Assembly: GCF_004843725.1 (NCBI RefSeq)
Contig: NZ_CP039451.1
Location: forward strand, 2,044,501-2,108,500
Source of the DNA: Psychroserpens sp. NJDZ02
GTDB lineage: Bacteria; Bacteroidota; Bacteroidia; Flavobacteriales; Flavobacteriaceae
Length of the DNA: 64,000 bases
Direction: 5' to 3'
Positions 46,077-53,683 of the stretch are shown here, one piece after another. The position numbers and the translations under genes are program-made. The notes under the pieces are model-generated. The model was not told the DNA's origin, made no database searches, and saw only the letters and a program-made list of their open reading frames with translations. Each line of letters starts with the position of its first letter. Position 1 is the first letter of the stretch.

Positions 46077-47981
46077 TTAAGCTTCTGCGTAACTTGCAAA
46101 ACCATTGTCTACTGCGCCTTTATACATTCTAGTAATTTTCTCTAGAGATAAAGGATATAAAACACTTGTGTTTGTTTTATAATCGATAGCTTCTTTATTG
46201 TTTAAAAAGGCTTTTAAAACATCTGTTTTTTCAACAACACAAAACGAAGCTAGAGTTTCTAAAATAGGACAAAGTTTACGCCTAGAACCATGTAGTTTTG
46301 GTAAAAGCTTTTGCATAATGGCAATGTCTATTTTTGCTTCTTCAAGCATTGTATTATCCAATGTAGTTAATTGGTTGTATAATCTGTGTATTTCTGTTGC
46401 AGTACGATAGCCAAATTCGGCTCCCGTTTTTTTCAATTCTTCAAAAAACAGAACCAATTTTTCATTTAGTTTGTCTGTTTTTACTTTTGGGAATTCTTTA
46501 TTAGAAGCAATCTCTATAAAGTTTTCTCCCATTCCAGCACCTTTACCGTTTAGGTTTGTAAAATCAATTTCGGTTGGAGCATCTAAAAACTTAGAGATGT
46601 CATCTTTGTTAACTCTAAATTCAATAACATTTGCTCTGTCTAATACTTTTGGACTAAACATATATGTAGTTTCATCTATGTTTACTGTCCCAACTATAAA
46701 TAAGTTTTTTGGCCAATTTAAATGAGAAGACACAATGCCTTTATCTTCAACGTCGCTATGCAGCTTCAATTGGTCTTTAGATTCCATAATACTTAAAAAG
46801 TCTGCAAAGTATCGCTCTACATGGCTTAAGTTCATCTCATCTAAAATTAAAAAATAGGGCTTATTTTTATTGTTTGCTTTATTGGCTTCAATAAGTAGTT
46901 TTAATGCACCATTTTCAGGTAAAATGTATTCTTTGTTGTTTAATGCATTAACGTAGCCTAAAAGTGGCTCTCTATTTGTCCAATCTGCTCCGACAGGTAC
47001 AATACAATATTGTTTGTCGTTCTCACAAATCCATTGTGCAAAAGCTTGTGCTAATTTTGTTTTACCAGAACCAGATAAACCACTAAGTAAAACGAATGGT
47101 TTTGTTGCTAATGAAGAAACGTATCTTGTTATTAACTGAGAATTATAGTTAAGACCTGAGATTTTACAGTTTTCTTCGAAAGAGGAAATATTAAAATCTA
47201 CTTGTTTAATTTCTTTGATAGTAGATTTTTTTTCTATGCTGTCAGAGAATAAAAAATTATATTCGTTAATAAGGGTTTTTAAATCTTTGTGTAATACCTC
47301 ATCTGATTGCAATGTAGCTATATCGTAAGTTTTATAAATATACGATGTGCCATATTTTATCGTGTTTATAGATAGTTCTTTTTGGAAGTATTGTTTTATT
47401 GTCTCTTTGGCATTTGTTTGAGACCAATTGTGACTTGGTGTATTTGTTTCACTTAAACCATATGCTAAAATGAGTTTTTTGTATTCTTTGTAATATAGGA
47501 AAACTGGGTATATTCCATCTTTTACTGTTTGCCCAAAACCTGTAAACGCTATCCAAGGAATAGATGAAGCACGACCAACACCAAAGGACATTTCAATTTT
47601 TAGACCTTCTAATGTGCCTTTATTATGTCTCTTGTATTGAGTTGCTGAATCTTTTGTTCCTTTTCCAGTTTCTTGATCATTTGCAACTTTTATAAATTCT
47701 ATTAGGTTCAAAGTTGTTTCGTTTTTTTTAGATTCAATTTTAAATCCATTTTCGCGGAGAATTTTAAATGGTTGTTCTGTATTATTTCCAAAATCTGAAA
47801 GTTTAAGATCTTTACCGTTTTTTGATTTATTAGCTATTGACAATATTAATATTGGAGGATACTTTTTTCCTTCAAAAATTAGATCATAAGTAGAAGAATG
47901 TCTTCCTGACAGTAACTCAGAATTATTATCTATTTGCTTTATAGCTTGTATTAAATCTTCTCTAGTGAATTGTATTATCAT
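46077..47981 (-). CDS. McrB-type AAA+ NTPase with DNA-reading N-terminal domains
   Basis: In the 634-residue product, residues 1-85 form a small domain (DLIQAIKQIDNN, YPPILILSIAN), and 95-225 match the MrcB N-terminal/DUF3578 type (KRHNKGTLEGLKIEMSFGVGRASSIPWIAFTG, YKEYKKLILAYGLSETN). The AAA+ core has Walker A GLSGSGKT (301-308), Walker B LILDEMN (378-384) and the McrB-like GTVNIDETTYMFSPKVLDRAN (431-451). The N-terminal parts probably read DNA modification or sequence, and the motor drives the DUF2357 nuclease. GTP versus ATP use cannot be judged. It starts 4 bases after the receiver-like gene ends. Confidence 0.9.
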   Translation of the reverse strand: MIIQFTREDLIQAIKQIDNNSELLSGRHSSTYDLIFEGKKYPPILILSIANKSKNGKDLKLSDFGNNTEQPFKILRENGFKIESKKNETTLNLIEFIKVANDQETGKGTKDSATQYKRHNKGTLEGLKIEMSFGVGRASSIPWIAFTGFGQTVKDGIYPVFLYYKEYKKLILAYGLSETNTPSHNWSQTNAKETIKQYFQKELSINTIKYGTSYIYKTYDIATLQSDEVLHKDLKTLINEYNFLFSDSIEKKSTIKEIKQVDFNISSFEENCKISGLNYNSQLITRYVSSLATKPFVLLSGLSGSGKTKLAQAFAQWICENDKQYCIVPVGADWTNREPLLGYVNALNNKEYILPENGALKLLIEANKANNKNKPYFLILDEMNLSHVERYFADFLSIMESKDQLKLHSDVEDKGIVSSHLNWPKNLFIVGTVNIDETTYMFSPKVLDRANVIEFRVNKDDISKFLDAPTEIDFTNLNGKGAGMGENFIEIASNKEFPKVKTDKLNEKLVLFFEELKKTGAEFGYRTATEIHRLYNQLTTLDNTMLEEAKIDIAIMQKLLPKLHGSRRKLCPILETLASFCVVEKTDVLKAFLNNKEAIDYKTNTSVLYPLSLEKITRMYKGAVDNGFASYAEA

Positions 47982-47985
47982 AAAA

Positions 47986-49533
47986 CTAAGTTTTTACAAA
48001 ATCAACACCTACTCTTATAGGGTGATTAAAACTATGATTTGTTATTCTTTGCGCATAATTTTGTTTGAGAGTAAACACATATTCAATGTCTTTTTTGACT
48101 AATACTCTTCGTTTATCTCTAAACTCTATTCTTATTTTATTATTTACTAGTAAAGGGTTTTCTACAAAAAATTGTTTTGGTTTCACATACTCTTGGCCCC
48201 ACAAAATACAAGTTGTAGAGTCTATATAAGAAATAAATCCTCCATCACCTTTTTTTATACCTTCTTCCACAGGAATAGAATTTCCTTTTACAAAATAGTA
48301 ATTAAAGTCAATATTGCTTTCACCATTATGCAAAATACAATCACAAAGTGCTGTTATACATAAATAATAAGTATTATTCTCTCCTTTAAAGATATCTCCA
48401 AAATTCAATATTTTCTTTTCTTTTAGAGTGGTGCCATTATAAAATGCATTTAATACTGCTATCTCATTATCAGAAACTTTATAATTTTGCTTTGATATCT
48501 TATTTAGAAACTTTTCTTCAAGTATCTTTAAGTCTGAGTCTTCTAATTTTAATTTCGAATGTTCTAATAATATTGATTTTATAAAATTATTAAATTCTAA
48601 ATCTAAGTTATGAACCTTTAGCTGTTTCCGGTGATACATTAAAGTATTAATACTAGTGTTTAATAAATTTTCATCAATAAAAGAAGCATTATTAGTAAAA
48701 CTGTTTTGCATATCTAAACCTAATAATTGAGAAAGGTTATTTTCAGACTTTCTTACTTGGTCTACTAATCTGTTTAAAATCTTAATAGCACTATTTTCAG
48801 ATTTAGGAATAATAGTTATAATGGTATTGTTAATGTTAAGACTGAAATTTGTTCTATTTATATGAGATAACTTAGGATTAGGCTCTAGTGATTTATGCAA
48901 ATTAGAAAATGCGTAACGTACTTGAATAAGTGCTTCACCAAATGATGTAATTCCTGTACAATCTTTTATTAATTTTGGTAATCCAGCATCAATTAATCTA
49001 AAAGCATTAAAAAGGGTTCCATTAAACTTATCATCATTAAATGATATTTGGTTAAAAGAAGCTAAATTATCATCTCTATAAATATCTAACTCGTCAATTA
49101 TATTTTGATAGTACCCTAAATTATATCCCGAAAAATAAGTAGATAAGTTATCAATAATTACATTCTTATTATGTTCAGAAGTGAAAATTGAGCAAAAATG
49201 AATATGCTTCTCTTTAACTATTTTTGATAATAGATTTAAAGAATGCTCCTCTCCATCATTACCATCAAGACGCCAATCGAGTAATACTAAATCTCTTCTT
49301 TTAAAAAAATACTTTAGTCGCTCTTCATTTTGAAGGTCGCTAGGAGAAAATTTATGTACAGCTAAAGAAATACCTTTTTCTTTAAATTTTTTAAGGAGAT
49401 TAATAGATAAATCAACTTCTGGGTATGGATTTCTAGGTTTAACTTTATATGGCTCTAAAGCTTTTTCATCTATAAAAATTGCAGATTTGATTGAATCCAA
49501 TATTATTTCTTTTGTTTTTTGATTTAAAGTCAT
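47986..49533 (-). CDS. Receiver-like regulator in the McrBC-type operon
   Basis: In the 515-residue product, residues 12-135 look like a divergent response-regulator receiver: an acidic residue in AIFIDEKA (D22), a putative phosphoacceptor in LVLLDWRLDG (D86) and FTSE near 117-120. A long helical part (190-375) and a C-terminal beta-rich stretch (395-515, with EKKILNFGDIFKGENNTYYLCITALCDC) follow. I recall this type as the Pfam response receiver family found beside HEF-type kinases, but did not search. The upstream gene encodes the matching kinase-like protein, 1 base away. It probably relays a signal from that protein to the McrBC-like pair; the output mechanism is unknown. Confidence 0.72.
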   Translation of the reverse strand: MTLNQKTKEIILDSIKSAIFIDEKALEPYKVKPRNPYPEVDLSINLLKKFKEKGISLAVHKFSPSDLQNEERLKYFFKRRDLVLLDWRLDGNDGEEHSLNLLSKIVKEKHIHFCSIFTSEHNKNVIIDNLSTYFSGYNLGYYQNIIDELDIYRDDNLASFNQISFNDDKFNGTLFNAFRLIDAGLPKLIKDCTGITSFGEALIQVRYAFSNLHKSLEPNPKLSHINRTNFSLNINNTIITIIPKSENSAIKILNRLVDQVRKSENNLSQLLGLDMQNSFTNNASFIDENLLNTSINTLMYHRKQLKVHNLDLEFNNFIKSILLEHSKLKLEDSDLKILEEKFLNKISKQNYKVSDNEIAVLNAFYNGTTLKEKKILNFGDIFKGENNTYYLCITALCDCILHNGESNIDFNYYFVKGNSIPVEEGIKKGDGGFISYIDSTTCILWGQEYVKPKQFFVENPLLVNNKIRIEFRDKRRVLVKKDIEYVFTLKQNYAQRITNHSFNHPIRVGVDFVKT

Positions 49534-49534
49534 A

Positions 49535-52435
49535 TTATAACATTGGTTTTATAACGAAACAAGCGCCACTAAGCACATTATATTCTTTATCATTAGTAGC
49601 ATATATATCTAAATTACTTTCATTTAGACTTTGTTTAGAAAGATATAAACCTATCCCTCTACCGTTTGGTCTGTTAGAATAAAATATATCGAATATTTTT
49701 TCTATTCGATGATTTTCAATTTTTAATCCAGAATTACAAATAATCATTTCGTTTGTTTCATTATTATAATCCAATAAAATTTCACGATGTTCTTTATTTC
49801 TCATCCAATAAATTGCATTGTTAATTATATTTATAAATACAGTATGGATAACTGGCTCTTTTATGGTTAAAGAGCACTTTTTGAAAGCTTCAGTAGAATG
49901 GAATTTTATATTGTAATCATCAATTCTTCTATCAAAAAACCTCATTAAATAATTAGTTATATCTAATCCAGAAACGTTTTTAGGTACAACTCCAGATATC
50001 CTGTATAGTGGAGATAGTAAATCATATTTGTCTTCTAATTGTTTGAAATTTTGTCTCAAAAAGTTAAATTGTTCTACATCTGTAAAAAGACTAACCCCAC
50101 TTAATTTATCAATAGAACTATTTATTTTAGCATACAACTGATTAAACTCGTGGTCTATAATTTCAACAGCAACACCTAATTGTGCAGTTTCTCTAGTTTG
50201 TTCCCATTTATATTTGATGGTGTCATATTCGGCTTTATAAGCTCCTTGAACTAATTCTTCATCAATATCAAAACTTAATTTACTTAAGTGCTCAACTAAC
50301 GGTGATAACTCTTTATTTATCTGATCTCTTAAAAATTCAAATTTTGAAGATAATTTTTCAGATTCAATTAGTACACTTTCTTTTGAATCTATTGAGTTGA
50401 CAATCTTATCTTTTTCAAAATTTAATTCATCAATGACTCTTCTCGATCTGAAAGAAAAATCCTTCAACAAGCTATCGTATTTAGTTTTTAATTGGATTCT
50501 ATTTTCGGTTATAATCTTTTCAAGTGTACCATTATATTTTTGATAATTCTTGGTAAATTCCACTTTCAATTCTTTGACTTCAAGTTTTTCTTGAACTTTG
50601 GTCATTAATTGGGTACTATCTTTCTTAATCGTTTTGTTGAAGCCTAATAATTTATCTTCATACTTATCTAAACGATCTAATTGTGTATCGGTTGGTTTAT
50701 ATCTTTTAGGTACTTTGGGTATTAAATTTTTAAATTCTATATCAAGAGTGTGCAGTCTATCAAGTAAACTTTCAATATCGGAGTACAATACATTAGATGC
50801 ATTTGTTTTCTCTTCTAACTGTTCCAAAATAGATTGATATTCAATTTGATATTTTTCAAATTTATCAGGGTATTCTTTTAATGACTTAGTAAAAGCTTTT
50901 TTCTCTACAATAGCTCGTTTGTTATCTTTTTTTATTGCTTCACTTTCTTCTTTTATTTGAGCCATTTTATCCCTAAACAAGCTTTTGTTAGGCTTATCTG
51001 AAAAATACTCATTAGCCAAGTCTAAAAAAAAATGAATTAAATCACTTTCAAAAGCTCTGTAAGCTCCATTATTAATTAAGCCCTCTCTACTTGATTTATC
51101 TTTTAATCTATAATTTTCATCACGGGTTAAACCTAAATAGCCGAACATTCTTCTATATGAAAAGTAATATGACCCAGCTCTTCTTGAACGTCTCTCTTCA
51201 AATCTTAAAAAATCAGCGTTAGGTCTTCCATATGGTAGAACTCTAAAATCATCACGATAAATATATAGACCTCCATAGTTTTTTACTTTTTTCTTTATGT
51301 TGTTATATGATATGTCATCTTGTATAGATTCATTTTCTTTACCTTGATTATAACCTAACTTGATAATAACATTACCATAATCATTTCTTGAATCAATTTT
51401 CCTAGGGTTAAGAAATGTGTAATCTATTATTTCATCATATATTTTTAATTTCCCATTAAATTTTCCAGTTCCATCAAATATTCCTTCAATAATAATATCA
51501 GCTAAATCATAATCATCGGATGTGAAAAACTTTCCTTCTGAAGTTAAAAAATCATACTCCTGCTCAATTTCTTTATAAATTGGAATTGAGGTTTTTATTA
51601 AATTATTATCTTTTTTAAAATCATTTGTAAAACCAGATAAACTTGAAATCACAAATTGTCTATCTTCAAGATCATCTTCATCATTTTTAGTTAGATCCAC
51701 TATTTGTTCTAAAGGCTCAAATACTATAAATTTTGTTCCGTGACTATTTTGAACATCTAATAAATCAGTAAGTAATTTTTCTGACAAAAAATTTGGGATT
51801 TCTGAATTATTAACTGAGTTTTCAATATCTCTTCTTAACCCTAGTTGTTTTTCTTCCCAAATATAATTGCCATCCGTGTCGTTCTCTTTATCAAAATTTT
51901 TAAGAAAAGATTCTTTTAATCTTTCAAATTTAAAAGGTAAATCAGTAATACTATCAATATCTTCTACAGGAATATCTACATCATCTAAGAAAAGGTTATA
52001 ATTCTCTAATAATCTCCAGTCAAAAAATAAGGCTTGTAAAGGATGCCCCTGTTTTTTTGTAAACATTAGCATTGGGTTACCAAGAAAAGCAACAGATAAT
52101 CTTCCTATTCCTTTTTCACCAGCTTTTATTCTTGGTTTTTGCCAAAGTGTTTCCTCACTTTCTTTTTCTTCTAATGTTGTTCTACTTTTTGAATCTGTAC
52201 CAAGTACTAACCATTTTTCAAATATATCATTTCTAGACATTCCTTTACCATCATCTGTCATTACAAATAATGGTGAATTAACGTCTTTATAAGTGTCTAA
52301 ATAAATTTCAGCAGTTAAATTATCTGCATAGGCGTCATACCCGTTTTTCCATAACTCAGTAATTGCAGTAGGTAAATCTGCTATTTGACCTTTACCAAGT
52401 AAATCTACTGCTCTTGCTTTGGTTCTAAATTGCAT
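49535..52435 (-). CDS. Dual GHKL ATPase, HEF-type histidine-kinase-like protein
   Basis: The 966-residue product carries two ATPase modules. The N-terminal module is Hsp90/MutL/MORC-like: AITELWKNGYDAYAD (24-38, N box), TDDGKGM (60-66) and GEKGIGRLSVAFLG (106-119). Residues about 480-720 form a long coiled coil. The C-terminal module looks like a histidine kinase: EIIDHEFNQLY with H762 in the DHEF motif, FINIINNAIYWM (867-878, N box), IFDIFYSNRPNGRGIGLYLSKQS (F and G2 boxes). The G1 box is degenerate (CNSGLKI). There are no membrane segments, so the signal is cytosolic. It overlaps the methyltransferase gene by 11 bases. The family match (HEF_HK) is from memory. Confidence 0.85.
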   Translation of the reverse strand: MQFRTKARAVDLLGKGQIADLPTAITELWKNGYDAYADNLTAEIYLDTYKDVNSPLFVMTDDGKGMSRNDIFEKWLVLGTDSKSRTTLEEKESEETLWQKPRIKAGEKGIGRLSVAFLGNPMLMFTKKQGHPLQALFFDWRLLENYNLFLDDVDIPVEDIDSITDLPFKFERLKESFLKNFDKENDTDGNYIWEEKQLGLRRDIENSVNNSEIPNFLSEKLLTDLLDVQNSHGTKFIVFEPLEQIVDLTKNDEDDLEDRQFVISSLSGFTNDFKKDNNLIKTSIPIYKEIEQEYDFLTSEGKFFTSDDYDLADIIIEGIFDGTGKFNGKLKIYDEIIDYTFLNPRKIDSRNDYGNVIIKLGYNQGKENESIQDDISYNNIKKKVKNYGGLYIYRDDFRVLPYGRPNADFLRFEERRSRRAGSYYFSYRRMFGYLGLTRDENYRLKDKSSREGLINNGAYRAFESDLIHFFLDLANEYFSDKPNKSLFRDKMAQIKEESEAIKKDNKRAIVEKKAFTKSLKEYPDKFEKYQIEYQSILEQLEEKTNASNVLYSDIESLLDRLHTLDIEFKNLIPKVPKRYKPTDTQLDRLDKYEDKLLGFNKTIKKDSTQLMTKVQEKLEVKELKVEFTKNYQKYNGTLEKIITENRIQLKTKYDSLLKDFSFRSRRVIDELNFEKDKIVNSIDSKESVLIESEKLSSKFEFLRDQINKELSPLVEHLSKLSFDIDEELVQGAYKAEYDTIKYKWEQTRETAQLGVAVEIIDHEFNQLYAKINSSIDKLSGVSLFTDVEQFNFLRQNFKQLEDKYDLLSPLYRISGVVPKNVSGLDITNYLMRFFDRRIDDYNIKFHSTEAFKKCSLTIKEPVIHTVFINIINNAIYWMRNKEHREILLDYNNETNEMIICNSGLKIENHRIEKIFDIFYSNRPNGRGIGLYLSKQSLNESNLDIYATNDKEYNVLSGACFVIKPML

Positions 52436-53483
52436 TCTTGTGATTTTGTATTATTGCTTTACCGATAGCGGTTGCATATTTTGGAGGAACAGCGTTACCA
52501 ATCATTCTGGCAATACGTGCTACGCTAGTTCCTTTAAATTTGTAGGTTTTAGGGAAGGACTGTAGCACAGCACCTTCTCTGATAGAAATAGCTCTGTCTT
52601 CTTCTGGATGTCCAAAACGCCCATTAGAGAAACTAAAGAATTTTGTTGTTATTGTTGGTGATGGTTTATCCCACCACATTCTACCGTAAATATCTTTAAA
52701 CCCATCAGTTTTCATATAATGACATGGCGGAGCTAATCGTTTATCATAAACATAAGCCATTCTAGTGCCTCCATCTTTAGGAGTTAAACTTAATCTTTCT
52801 AAATTTAGCTCATTTAAACCAGCAACAGTGTGCATAAATTCTGAATTGTCTTTATGTCCTGGTTTAACCTTAGGGAAACCATTCTTTTCTCCTAGCACAT
52901 CCCTAACTGTTATTTTTTTTCCTTTTACAGCTATAGGTTCCAATTTAATTTGGTTAATTCTATTTGCTATTAATGTAAATCTTTTCCTGTGTTGCGGTAC
53001 TCCGTAATTACTTACCTCATGCACTTTAAAATGAACTGTGTAATCTTTTTTTTCTAGCCAATTTATAAATTCATTAAGACCGCTTTCTTCTTTTTTGCGT
53101 AATACACCTGGCACATTTTCTACAATCACATAGCCCGGATTAAAGTAGGATACAAAACGATGAAATTCTATTAATAAATTTTTTGACTGTTTCGATTTTT
53201 CTTTTGTGGTATTAATAATACTCCAAAACTGGCACGGACTGCAGCCAATTAGCACTAGTTCATCATCGTTTATTTTTAATGATAATTTTTTTTCAAGATC
53301 CTTTTCTTTCAACTCAAAGACATCAGCATGTATGAATTCAGCATTTTTAATATTTGCTTCGTATGTTTCACTGCAAGTTTCATCAAAGTCAATTCCTGCT
53401 AGAATTTGTATCCCAGCTTTTTGTATTCCATAGCTCATGCCTCCACCAGAACAGAAAAAATCAACAGCTTTTAGATTTCCCAT
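52425..53483 (-). CDS. DNA (cytosine-5-)-methyltransferase
   Basis: The 352-residue enzyme shows the standard m5C motifs in order: I FFCSGGGMSYGIQKAG (9-24), IV GCSPCQFWS with catalytic C84, VI YVIVENVPGV (118-127), VIII PQHRKRFTLIANR, IX in KPSPTITTKF and X MIGNAVPPKYA. Motif IV reads SPCQ rather than the usual PPCQ, and the target-recognition region between VIII and IX is short, so the target is not readable. It is the first gene of the five-gene operon and overlaps the kinase-like gene by 11 bases. It probably marks self DNA for the McrBC-like nuclease. The 200-base gap upstream is AT-rich with no convincing promoter. Confidence 0.95.
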   Translation of the reverse strand: MGNLKAVDFFCSGGGMSYGIQKAGIQILAGIDFDETCSETYEANIKNAEFIHADVFELKEKDLEKKLSLKINDDELVLIGCSPCQFWSIINTTKEKSKQSKNLLIEFHRFVSYFNPGYVIVENVPGVLRKKEESGLNEFINWLEKKDYTVHFKVHEVSNYGVPQHRKRFTLIANRINQIKLEPIAVKGKKITVRDVLGEKNGFPKVKPGHKDNSEFMHTVAGLNELNLERLSLTPKDGGTRMAYVYDKRLAPPCHYMKTDGFKDIYGRMWWDKPSPTITTKFFSFSNGRFGHPEEDRAISIREGAVLQSFPKTYKFKGTSVARIARMIGNAVPPKYATAIGKAIIQNHKNAI

Positions 53484-53683
53484 ATATTAATATTAAGCTT
53501 TAATATTTTGTCTTCATTTATCCTCATTTCTATAACATATTGTATAAAACCTATCAATCAAGTATGTGTAATATCTAAGACAAATTACATTCAACAAAAA
53601 AAGACAATTTAGTAAAGATTACAATAATAATCAATTAAATTTAAGTGGTCTCAAGGCTTTGGTTAGGTTTTACTGCTCAAATC

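Noticed and set aside
43770..47981. Plain Type IV McrBC system
   Set aside because: The adjacent, overlapping methyltransferase and the kinase/receiver pair argue that the McrBC-like proteins work with a modification enzyme and a signalling module rather than alone.
53484..53683. Promoter or small RNA in the gap between polA and the methyltransferase gene
   Set aside because: The gap is AT-rich and I found no TTTG/TAnnTTTG pair at good spacing nor a stable hairpin, so nothing is reported.
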